5,017 bases of DNA, taken from contig JAFKKW010000507.1 in the NCBI GenBank assembly GCA_017304275.1, forward strand, positions 1 to 5,017, in the 5' to 3' direction. Position 1 is the first letter of the stretch. The number at the start of each line of letters is the position of its first letter. Below the pieces are notes generated by a model. It had not been told where the DNA came from and did not search any database. It saw only the letters and a program-made list of their open reading frames with translations. This document shows, in pieces, positions 1 through 4,944 of the stretch. The translations under genes and the position numbers were made by a program. Source of the DNA: Hyphomicrobiales bacterium. Lineage in GTDB: Bacteria; Pseudomonadota; Alphaproteobacteria; Rhizobiales; Hyphomicrobiaceae.

Positions 1-126
1 GACGAGGTTGCCCGGATTGTCCTCCGCGGCCGCCGGCCATGCGCCGAGAGCGACAGCGAGCCCGGCCGCAAGCGCCCGAGCGGCGCCGCGCCCACAAACC
101 GAATCGAGAACCGAACCGAGCTGCAT
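1..126 (-). CDS. Exported protein, N-terminal fragment (runs off left edge)
   Basis: Reading the minus strand from the ATG at 126-124 gives 42 open codons to the window edge. The N-terminus looks like a Sec signal peptide: a short n-region, an alanine/leucine/glycine core at about residues 15-29 (RALAAGLAVALGAW) and a likely cleavage site after PAAA at about residues 31-34, leaving a mature start of EDNPGNLV. The only cysteine (residue 11) precedes the hydrophobic core, so this is not a lipobox. A GAGG Shine-Dalgarno lies five bases upstream of the ATG, at 132-135, and supports the start. Too little of the mature protein is present to name a family. It is divergent from the lipoprotein gene. 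The export prediction is fairly secure; the function is unknown. Confidence 0.7.
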   Translation of the reverse strand, partial: MQLGSVLDSVCGRGAARALAAGLAVALGAWPAAAEDNPGNLV

Positions 127-354
127 ACAAGCCTCGCAGGAAGGGCAGCGGCGGCCGCACGCCCGATGTTGAAGGAAAATGAGGGGTAGCCGCCGGGCGG
201 ACCGGGGTCAACGGGAGACGCGCTTTGTCCTGCGGGCAACGCCCTCCGGAAAAATTCCATCATGCCCCGTTTTTGCCGGAGAGGGTCCGAAATGTCGCCA
301 CGGCACCCGTGAACCCTTCTAATAATGCGCCCAAGCAACGATATTCGGCCCTGC
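127..354. other. Divergent intergenic region (228 bp)
   Basis: This gap separates the minus-strand exported protein from the plus-strand lipoprotein, so it must hold promoters for both directions. I see no convincing sigma-70 pair. The best element is a TCTAAT -10-like hexamer at 318-323, which has no recognisable -35 at the proper distance. A small GGGC-AAC-GCCC inverted repeat lies at 234-244. A reading frame through 225-959 is open but arginine/proline-rich and not credible as a gene. Confidence 0.5.
318..323 (+). promoter_or_regulatory. Possible -10 element for the lipoprotein gene
   Basis: TCTAAT matches the TATAAT consensus at five of six positions and sits in a locally AT-rich patch of an otherwise GC-rich gap. 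Transcription from it would begin near 330, downstream of the ATG at 325 and upstream of the ATG at 355, which fits the later start chosen for the lipoprotein. No -35 hexamer is recognisable at 16-18 bp spacing, so this is only a candidate. Confidence 0.2.
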
Positions 355-840
355 ATGACACGTCCATTGAGAACCCTGGGTCCGGTGGCCTTCGCGGCCG
401 CGCTGCTCGGCGCCTGCGCCTCGCAGACGGCGAGCCTTGCGCCGCCGTCGATGACCGTCGCCGGCGGGGCACCGCCACCGACGGAAACCGTATCCCGGTT
501 GCCGTCCGCCGGCGGCTATACGTTGACGTCCGAGGAGCAGGGCCTCGACTGTCGCAAGCTCACCGGCCGCATGGCCGTCCGCATCGTCCAGATCCGCGAC
601 TTCCAGACCCGCACGCAGACGACGAGCCTCTCGCGCGGATTGCAGACCGTGGCGAAGCCGGCTTACGGAGGCTCCGGCGAGGGCACCGACCCCTACGGCC
701 GCTATACGCGCGACCGCGCTCAGCTCGAAGCCTACAACCAGCGCCTCGCCGAGAAGAACTGCGCCAACTTCGACCTCGACGCCGAATTGGCGCCGGGCGC
801 GAAGGATCCGCCGCGCACGCGCAAGCTCAAGAGCTCCTGA
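355..840 (+). CDS. Small lipoprotein of unknown function
   Basis: From the ATG at 355 this encodes 161 residues. The N-terminus is a textbook type II signal: MTRPLR, a hydrophobic core, then the lipobox LLGAC with the acylated cysteine at residue 21. The next residue is Ala rather than Asp, so outer-membrane sorting is likely if a Lol pathway operates. A Pro/Ser/Ala-rich tether follows (about residues 22-55). The folded part (about 56-145) holds two cysteines, Cys66 in LDCRKLTGRM and Cys136 in KNCANFD, which could form a disulfide. Residues 119-135 (YTRDRAQLEAYNQRLAE) look helical. The C-terminus is basic (RTRKLKSS). An in-frame ATG at 325 would add ten residues and lengthen the n-region, which is less typical; neither start has a clear Shine-Dalgarno. 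I do not recognise a named family. The gene is monocistronic by position, convergent with the DUF218 gene. Confidence 0.82.
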   Translation: MTRPLRTLGPVAFAAALLGACASQTASLAPPSMTVAGGAPPPTETVSRLPSAGGYTLTSEEQGLDCRKLTGRMAVRIVQIRDFQTRTQTTSLSRGLQTVAKPAYGGSGEGTDPYGRYTRDRAQLEAYNQRLAEKNCANFDLDAELAPGAKDPPRTRKLKSS

Positions 841-855
841 GGCGGTCGTGCCGCC
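841..855 (+). terminator. Hairpin directly after the lipoprotein stop
   Basis: GGCGG (841-845) pairs with CCGCC (851-855) around a five-base loop, TCGTG, and a T-G wobble could extend the stem by one pair. It begins at the base after the TGA, the right place for a 3'-end structure. There is no T-run after it, so intrinsic termination is uncertain; it may only stabilise the 3' end. Confidence 0.3.
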
Positions 856-893
856 GCCGGTTGATCCGGAGCATACACGCGTCCCACACCTCT

Positions 894-923
894 GACGTCA
901 TCCCGGCGCAGGCCGGGATCCAG
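894..923. repeat. Short intergenic palindromic repeat (GTCATCCCGG type)
   Basis: The core ATCCCGGC (900-907), loop GCAG (908-911), GCCGGGAT (912-919) is a perfect eight-base-pair stem-loop flanked by GTC and CCAG. Sequences of this form recur as dispersed intergenic repeats in many proteobacterial genomes and, when translated, give the telltale peptide VIPAQAGIQ, which is exactly what one plus-strand frame reads here. The palindrome TGACGTCA (893-900) abuts it. It lies in the gap between two convergent genes, where the symmetric hairpin could mark or protect both 3' ends. The repeat nature is inferred from recognition, because only one copy is present in this window. Confidence 0.6.
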
Positions 924-970
924 ACACGCGCCCGCATACCGAGCCGCTGCGTTTCCTGAAACTGAAAGAG

Positions 971-1774
971 CTACGGCGCCGGGAACAGGTCATCGGTCCG
1001 CCCCAGCGCGCGATAGGCAAAGAGACCGATCCACTCGTTGACGCCGAGGTCGAGCCGCATGAGTCCCTGCGGAATGCGATCGAATAACCGCAGCAGATCC
1101 TCGGACCCGCGCGTGCGATAGTCGACCGGATAGGCGACGACGTCGAACCCCGCCTTACGGAAGAGACCCATCGCGCGCGGCATGTGGTAGGCGCTCGTCA
1201 CGGGATACCAGCGCTGCTCGGGCGCAGGTTTGACCATGTCCCGCGTGAACAGCGCGTTCTCGTAGGTGTTGCGCGACCGGCTTTCGAGAAAGAGCCGCTC
1301 GCGGGCGACACCGGCGTCCGCAAGAAAATCCGCCACCGGCCCGGTCGCCTCGATACCCGGCGCCAGCAGCGTGCCGACGCCGCCGGTGAAGACGACCTTG
1401 GCCTCGGGATGGCGCAGCGCCAGCCGGAGCCCCTCCGTCACGCGCTCTGCCGCTTCGTTGAGGCCGAGGCCGCTGCGCCGCGACGATACCCAGCCGTCCT
1501 CGAACCCGCCGAGCAGGATGATCCCGTCGACCCGGTCCGACGAAGCCGGCGGCGGCACCGCGGCGAAGCGTTGCTCGAGCGGCAGCACCACCGCGTTGCC
1601 GATCGACGTCAGTCCGCCCACGACGAGCACTAGCGCCCCGCCCCAGGCGAGACGGCGGCCGAGCCGGCTCGACCGTCCTCGCCGCGTCATCCAAAGCCCT
1701 GCCAGGATGGCAAGGACGGCAAGCGAGGACGGCTGCACCAGCAGCGCCAGGATTTTCGACAGCGTGAACGGCAT
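971..1774 (-). CDS. DUF218 family (YdcF/SanA/ElyC-like) envelope membrane protein
   Basis: 267 residues, close to the roughly 260 of E. coli ElyC. Two hydrophobic helices lie at about 8-29 and 43-64, with a basic loop (TRRGRSSRLGRR) between them. The DUF218 domain follows at about 83-225. Its recognisable blocks are DGIILLGG (83-90), the E-A-A-E-R helix plus GLRLAL (107-120), VVFTGGVG (127-134), ESRSRNTYENA (164-174) and VTSAYHMPRAMGLFRKAGF (192-210), ending in AYPVDYR (214-220). The C-terminal NEWIGLFAYRALGR segment is also typical. In E. coli, ElyC acts at the cytoplasmic membrane and affects peptidoglycan assembly; the biochemical activity of the family is still poorly defined. The architecture matches ElyC better than single-helix SanA, but orthology is inferred, so no symbol is given. 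It starts 44 bp after the stop of the SH3b gene on the same strand and may share its transcript. No strong Shine-Dalgarno is visible before the ATG. Confidence 0.9.
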   Translation of the reverse strand: MPFTLSKILALLVQPSSLAVLAILAGLWMTRRGRSSRLGRRLAWGGALVLVVGGLTSIGNAVVLPLEQRFAAVPPPASSDRVDGIILLGGFEDGWVSSRRSGLGLNEAAERVTEGLRLALRHPEAKVVFTGGVGTLLAPGIEATGPVADFLADAGVARERLFLESRSRNTYENALFTRDMVKPAPEQRWYPVTSAYHMPRAMGLFRKAGFDVVAYPVDYRTRGSEDLLRLFDRIPQGLMRLDLGVNEWIGLFAYRALGRTDDLFPAP

Positions 1775-1802
1775 GCGTTAGGCCGGCCCGATCGTACGCC
1801 GA

Positions 1803-1815
1803 GGCGCCGCGCGCC
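1803..1815 (-). other. Small inverted repeat between the SH3b and DUF218 genes
   Basis: GGCGC (1803-1807) and GCGCC (1811-1815) form a five-base-pair stem with a three-base loop in the 44-bp gap. It has no T-tract on the minus strand, so it is more likely a chance or attenuating structure than a full terminator, and it does not rule out co-transcription of the two genes. Confidence 0.2.
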
Positions 1816-1818
1816 CCA

Positions 1819-2127
1819 TCAAGGGCAGGAAACCTTGCGCATGTTGTTCTTGTCCGCATAGCCTTCGAGCGAACCCTTGCGGATCGCGCACCAGAAGCCG
1901 CGCGGCGTGCAGATCAGCTTGCGCTTCTCGAGAATGTCGCCACGGTGGGCGACGCCGATCACGGCGGCCGAGCTATAAGGACGGTCGCGGATGTTGAGAT
2001 GCTTTGCGGTCACGCGGAAGCAGCCGTAGGTCGCGGCTTGCGCCTCGCTGGTAACACCACCCGGCAATCCGGCACAAACAGCGAGACCCAGAGCGGCCGC
2101 AAGCGCAAACATTGTTTTGGTTGTCAT
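1819..2127 (-). CDS. Small exported SH3b-domain protein with four cysteines
   Basis: From the ATG at 2127-2125 this encodes 102 residues. A Sec signal peptide (MTTKTMFALAAALGLAVCAG onward) ends near AQA-A at residues 29-32. The mature part of about 71 residues is essentially one bacterial SH3 (SH3_3-like) domain: the signature LNIRDRPYSSAAVIGVAHRG (residues 44-63) is followed by beta strands up to SLEGYADKNNMRKV. Such domains often bind peptidoglycan or proteins in the periplasm; the ligand cannot be read from the sequence. The mature protein has cysteines at 36, 73, 80 and 101, an even number that suggests two disulfides. Cys18 lies in the signal core, and the sequence around it (LAVCAG) is a poor lipobox because a long Ala/Gly segment with a good AQA site follows. 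The start is fixed by a strong Shine-Dalgarno just upstream. The frame stays open to 2829, but that extension has no signal-like sequence and overlaps the divergent gene. Confidence 0.88.
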   Translation of the reverse strand: MTTKTMFALAAALGLAVCAGLPGGVTSEAQAATYGCFRVTAKHLNIRDRPYSSAAVIGVAHRGDILEKRKLICTPRGFWCAIRKGSLEGYADKNNMRKVSCP

Positions 2128-2134
2128 GAATTTT

Positions 2135-2143
2135 CCCTTCCTT
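2135..2143 (-). promoter_or_regulatory. Ribosome binding site of the SH3b gene
   Basis: On the minus strand AAGGAAGGG is followed by seven bases (AAAATTC) and then the ATG at 2127. This purine-rich site decides the start at 2127 against the much longer open frame that continues upstream to 2829. Confidence 0.65.
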
Positions 2144-2208
2144 GAGCACCGGACCGCACAGAACGCGACCCCGGATGAACGACTTGTGAACTTCGGTCCC
2201 CGCGCGCT

Positions 2209-2224
2209 CGTAATGCCGATTACG
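2209..2224. promoter_or_regulatory. Perfect inverted repeat CGTAAT-GCCG-ATTACG, operator candidate
   Basis: CGTAAT (2209-2214) and ATTACG (2219-2224) are exact reverse complements around a four-base spacer. The half-site is AT-containing in a GC-rich region, which makes chance less likely. It lies where transcription of the SH3b gene would start if the weak minus-strand promoter next to it is real, a typical place for a dimeric repressor. It could alternatively fold as a 5'-leader hairpin in the RNA. The regulator is unknown. Confidence 0.35.
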
Positions 2225-2228
2225 GATA

Positions 2229-2256
2229 AAAGTATGGCTGGCCCCAGCGAGCCCAA
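2229..2256 (-). promoter_or_regulatory. Weak promoter candidate for the SH3b gene
   Basis: On the minus strand TTGGGC (2256-2251) and TACTTT (2234-2229) are separated by 16 bases. Each matches the sigma-70 consensus only partly. It would give a leader of roughly 95 bases containing the inverted repeat at 2209-2224. It is a candidate only. Confidence 0.2.
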
Positions 2257-2257
2257 T

Positions 2258-2286
2258 TTGCCTGCCGCACGCGAGCGGATTATCAC
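2258..2286 (+). promoter_or_regulatory. Weak promoter candidate for the methyltransferase operon
   Basis: TTGCCT (2258-2263) and TATCAC (2281-2286) are 17 bases apart, each matching four of six consensus positions. Transcription would start near 2293, giving a short leader before the ATG at 2317. It stands back to back with the minus-strand candidate. It is a candidate only. Confidence 0.2.
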
Positions 2287-2316
2287 GGGCTCGCGAATCC
2301 CTGCGATGATAGAACC

Positions 2317-2808
2317 ATGACCCAAGCCCCGATGCCCGAAGCCGCCGCCGACCGCCCCGCGTCTCTCCCCTGGCCGCCCATTCTGCTGGCGGCCATTGTC
2401 GCTGCCGCCGTCGCGGCGGGCTACGCGGCCCCCTTGCCCTGGCCGGGGCTCGACGATCTGATGGGTCACGTCGCGGGCCTCAGCCTCGGCGCGGCCGGCA
2501 TCGCGCTGATCGCCTGGGCGGCCTGGACCTTTCGCCGCCACGGCACCACCATCCTGCCCGATCAGGCTGCCGACGTACTCGTCACGGACGGTCCGTTCCG
2601 CTTCCGCCGCAACCCGATCTACATCGGCCACGTCCTGATGCTGCTCGGCATCGCCGAGGTCACGCACAACATCTGGTTCGCGATCCTCGCCGTTCCATAC
2701 ATACCGCTTGTCACCTGGCTCGCCGTGTTGCCGGAGGAGCACCACCTCGAAGCGCGGTTCGGCGACGCCTATCGCGCCTACAAGGCCCGCACACGCCGTT
2801 GGATCTGA
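2317..2808 (+). CDS. ICMT/PEMT-type integral membrane methyltransferase
   Basis: 163 residues. Hydrophobic segments lie at about 18-36, 48-71, 103-113 and 118-138. The C-terminal half carries the family signature: LVTDGPFRFRRNPIYIG (88-104), with the R-N-P-x-Y motif at 98-102, then the paired glutamates E140-E141 followed by H-H-L and FGDAYRAYKARTRRWI to the end. In isoprenylcysteine carboxyl methyltransferases and phospholipid N-methyltransferases this region forms the S-adenosylmethionine pocket at the membrane surface. Bacterial members of this broad family mostly have unknown substrates; protein prenylation is not expected here, so a lipid or small-molecule acceptor is more likely, but this is inference. 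Its length is normal for the small bacterial form. No clear Shine-Dalgarno precedes the ATG, and an internal ATG at 2332 is possible. The next gene begins 13 bp after the stop, which suggests one operon. Confidence 0.88.
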   Translation: MTQAPMPEAAADRPASLPWPPILLAAIVAAAVAAGYAAPLPWPGLDDLMGHVAGLSLGAAGIALIAWAAWTFRRHGTTILPDQAADVLVTDGPFRFRRNPIYIGHVLMLLGIAEVTHNIWFAILAVPYIPLVTWLAVLPEEHHLEARFGDAYRAYKARTRRWI

Positions 2809-2810
2809 TG

Positions 2811-2815
2811 AGGGG
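2811..2815 (+). promoter_or_regulatory. Ribosome binding site deciding a GTG start
   Basis: AGGGG lies six bases before the GTG at 2822 and just after the methyltransferase stop. It favours that GTG over the in-frame upstream ATG at 2708, which would lie deep inside the methyltransferase gene and add 38 residues of non-family sequence. Confidence 0.55.
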
Positions 2816-2821
2816 CGCGTC

Positions 2822-3577
2822 GTGAGCATCGACTATGGCGAAAGGGAGCGCCAGTTCCTCGAGACGTTGAAGGCGGACACCGGCCGCACGCTCGACGAAT
2901 GGCTGTCCGCCATCGCCGCCGAGGGCCTGACGCACAGGAACGACATCATCGACTGGCTGCGCCGCCAGGGCTTCATGTTCTCCAAGGCCTCCTGGCTCGA
3001 GCGCATCCACAACAACGGCGGACGGCCCATCTACGCCGGCGCGGCGACCCCGCGCACGCGGATGCGCCCGCAGCCGAGGCCGCGTCTGTCTGTCGTGCCG
3101 TCGACACCGTCACAGCCGCCGCAGCCTCCCCTCGCGCCCGCGCCGCCCGCACCCCGGCTGCAGCCGGTCGCGGCACCCGCCGCAGCCGCGCCGCCAAGCA
3201 TCACACCCGCCGTAGCAGACGGAGATGAGGCGGCGATCGACGCACTTCTCGCGCGCGCCAAGGCCTACCGGCCGCTCGCAACGTACGTGATCGCCGAAAT
3301 CCGCAAAGCGGTGCCCAGCGTCGCCGTCAGCGCGCGCGACGGGTTCCTCGCGTTCCGCGCGCGAGAGGCCGACTTCGCCCTGCTCGCCGTCAGCGCCAAG
3401 GAGCTGCGCCTCGCGCTGACCCTGAAGGATGCGCCGGCCGGCATCGGCCTCGAGCCGGCGAAACTGCCGGGCCTGCGCGGCGCGCCCGCCGCAACGCACA
3501 TGGCCGTGCTGACCGACGCACGCCAGGTGACACCCGCGCTCATGACGGCAGTTGCACAAGCCGCGTCCGGTACCTAG
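2822..3577 (+). CDS. DUF4287/DUF5655-like two-domain protein
   Basis: 251 residues from the GTG. The N-terminal domain (about 3-70) resembles DUF4287: FLETLKADTGRTLDEWLSAI, then a helical EGLTHRNDIIDWLRRQGF and WLERIHNNGGRPIY. A Pro/Ala-rich linker with almost no predicted structure spans about 76-130. The C-terminal domain (about 134-248) resembles DUF5655: DALLARAKAYRPLATYVIAEI, a strand pair around VAVSARDGFLAFRARE, then FALLAVSAKELRLALTL. DUF5655 and related DUF1801 folds occur in small alpha/beta proteins of unknown role. There is no signal peptide or membrane helix and no cysteine, so a cytoplasmic location is likely. No catalytic motif is evident and I do not assign an activity. The close spacing behind the methyltransferase (13 bp) suggests co-expression. 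Family assignment is from pattern memory; the N-terminal match is stronger than the C-terminal one. Confidence 0.8.
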   Translation: MSIDYGERERQFLETLKADTGRTLDEWLSAIAAEGLTHRNDIIDWLRRQGFMFSKASWLERIHNNGGRPIYAGAATPRTRMRPQPRPRLSVVPSTPSQPPQPPLAPAPPAPRLQPVAAPAAAAPPSITPAVADGDEAAIDALLARAKAYRPLATYVIAEIRKAVPSVAVSARDGFLAFRAREADFALLAVSAKELRLALTLKDAPAGIGLEPAKLPGLRGAPAATHMAVLTDARQVTPALMTAVAQAASGT

Positions 3578-3653
3578 CTCCTCCACAGGTCGGGGCGCGA
3601 CGCGCTCCCAACATCGATTTGCCCGAATTGCGCCGCTTCATGGCAGCCGTTCG

Positions 3654-3659
3654 AGGAGG
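3654..3659 (+). promoter_or_regulatory. Perfect AGGAGG ribosome binding site before a TTG start
   Basis: AGGAGG is separated by five bases from the TTG at 3665. It fixes the start of the coiled-coil exported protein there rather than at the in-frame GTG at 3695, which has no such site. The strong site may compensate for the weak initiator codon. Confidence 0.7.
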
Positions 3660-3664
3660 CCCGC

Positions 3665-4942
3665 TTGACGACATCCGCTCGCCCGACCGCATCTGTGAGG
3701 ATCCTCCGCCTTCTGGCCGTGGGAGTGCTGGTCACAGGCCCGGCCTGGGCGCAAACCACCGCCACCGACAAGATCGGCGAGCTCATTCGCAACGGCGATC
3801 CGGCGGCTGAGGTCACGCCCGCCGATCCGCGCGAGGGAGATCCGTCCTACGAGCAGGCCCGCGCGCTGATGCGCGCCATCGACGGCATCCTGAACGACGT
3901 CGCCGAGCAGCGCGCCGAAGCCAAGAAGCTGCCCGCCAAGGACGAGTTTCTGGTCACGCCGCTCTGGACCGAGACGCGCGAGGACCGCGAGGACCGCATC
4001 CGCAAGCTGCTCGACGCAACGCTCGGCATCGTCACCGACGCTCCCGTCGTCGAGGTGCAGAAGCGCATCGAGCAGCATCGCCGCAACATCCGCGACCTCG
4101 AGGCGAACATCGTCACCCTCAGGGAAAAGCAGATCACGGCGCCAAAGGATGCCATGCTGCCCGGCGTCTTCACCGACACCGTCGACAGCCTCACCACCAA
4201 GATTGCCGATCACAAGCAGCGCATCGCCGACAACGAGGCTGCCATCACGGCGGCCAAGGGTGAGATCGCGGACGCGCTCATCAAGAGCGGCGTCGACCTC
4301 GCGCCCGACCAGCTCGATCTCCTGCTCGACGGCGTGCTCTCGGGCGACCTCGTGCGTCTCGTCGCCACCTTCCACGCCGCCAAGCTCATCGACGCGCAGC
4401 TCGCCAAGCTCATGACCGCGACCGCCGAGAACCCCGGCGCCGCCCGCAAGTACTTCGCCATGCACGCCGCGCTGTTCGCGATGCTGGTGCATGCGCAGGA
4501 TTCGACCATCCGCAAGATCGACACGCAGTACATGCCGAAGCTCGACGCCATCCTGAAGGACCTCGCGGCCGCCAAAGCGAAGACGCTCGAGCTCATGCGC
4601 GCCGAGAACCGTCCCGACCAGAAGCGCGCCCTCGAAGCCAACCGCGACAGCCAGAAGCTCGCCGAGGAGGCCGCCAAGGGCTACCGGCGTTACCTCGCCC
4701 AGCAGCGCGAGCAGATCGCGGCAGCCCGCACGCGCGCCGTGCACGACCTGCGTATCGCCGACAACACGTTTGACACCGTGGAAGCGAGCCTCGAGCTGCG
4801 CAACCTGATGCGCGACAGCTCGACCTCGTTCGAGGCCATCCAGAAGCTGGAAGCGCCGACCTTCGAGCAGATCTTCAAGAACGAGGAGCTGCGCCGCGAG
4901 TTCGAGAACCTGACCCGCAAGCTCGACGCCCCGTCGAGCTGA
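3665..4942 (+). CDS. Exported coiled-coil-rich protein of unknown function
   Basis: 425 residues from a TTG start. A Sec signal peptide has basic residues at 6, 12 and 15, a core LLAVGVLVTG (16-25) and a likely cleavage site AWA-Q at 29/30. No lipobox and no further membrane helix are seen, so a soluble periplasmic location is likely. The mature protein is almost entirely alpha-helical, highly charged and free of cysteine. Heptad-like stretches lie at about 128-157 (VVEVQKRIEQHRRNIRDLEA), 174-206, 292-360 and 400-421. Between them, about 215-280 is less charged (LDLLLDGVLSGDLVRLVATF, then RKYFAMHAALFAMLVHAQD) and may form a helical bundle or partner surface. Residues 91-127 contain a charged EDREDRIRKLLDATLG segment. 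I do not recognise the family; the helical pattern is reminiscent of periplasmic scaffolds or adaptor subunits, which is only a guess. It lies 87 bp downstream of the DUF4287-like gene on the same strand and may be in the same operon or have its own promoter. Confidence 0.85.
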   Translation: MTTSARPTASVRILRLLAVGVLVTGPAWAQTTATDKIGELIRNGDPAAEVTPADPREGDPSYEQARALMRAIDGILNDVAEQRAEAKKLPAKDEFLVTPLWTETREDREDRIRKLLDATLGIVTDAPVVEVQKRIEQHRRNIRDLEANIVTLREKQITAPKDAMLPGVFTDTVDSLTTKIADHKQRIADNEAAITAAKGEIADALIKSGVDLAPDQLDLLLDGVLSGDLVRLVATFHAAKLIDAQLAKLMTATAENPGAARKYFAMHAALFAMLVHAQDSTIRKIDTQYMPKLDAILKDLAAAKAKTLELMRAENRPDQKRALEANRDSQKLAEEAAKGYRRYLAQQREQIAAARTRAVHDLRIADNTFDTVEASLELRNLMRDSSTSFEAIQKLEAPTFEQIFKNEELRREFENLTRKLDAPSS

Positions 4943-4944
4943 CG

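Larger units (their letters stand above)
2128..2316. other. Divergent intergenic region between the SH3b and methyltransferase genes
   Basis: This 189-bp gap is less GC-rich than its surroundings, especially at 2205-2260, as expected for promoter DNA. It holds the ribosome binding site of the SH3b gene, a perfect inverted repeat at 2209-2224, a second short inverted repeat (GCTGG-CC-CCAGC, 2238-2249) and weak back-to-back promoter candidates. The open frames that cross it have no coding features. Confidence 0.5.

Noticed and set aside
169..197. TTGAAG as a -35 element in the first intergenic gap
   Set aside because: No -10-like hexamer is found 16-18 bp downstream; the sequence there is GC-only.
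325..354. ATG at 325 as the lipoprotein start
   Set aside because: It gives an unusually long n-region with a stray cysteine, and it would lie upstream of transcription if the -10 candidate at 318-323 is used. It cannot be fully excluded.
225..959. 244-residue plus-strand frame over the lipoprotein gene
   Set aside because: Arginine/proline-rich and out of frame with a clear lipobox protein. Its end only translates the intergenic palindromic repeat.
1155..1859. 234-residue minus-strand frame overlapping the DUF218 gene
   Set aside because: Arg/Ala-rich frame-shifted shadow of the DUF218 gene without recognisable features.
2708..2821. Upstream ATG start for the DUF4287-like gene
   Set aside because: It lies inside the methyltransferase gene, adds unrelated sequence and has no better ribosome site than the GTG at 2822.
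2128..2829. N-terminal extension of the SH3b frame up to 2829
   Set aside because: The extension opposes the methyltransferase gene, has low-complexity composition and would bury a good signal peptide and Shine-Dalgarno in mid-protein.
3031..3261. Ala/Gly-rich minus-strand frames opposite the Pro/Ala linker
   Set aside because: They arise from the low-complexity GC-rich linker coding for Pro and Ala on the other strand.
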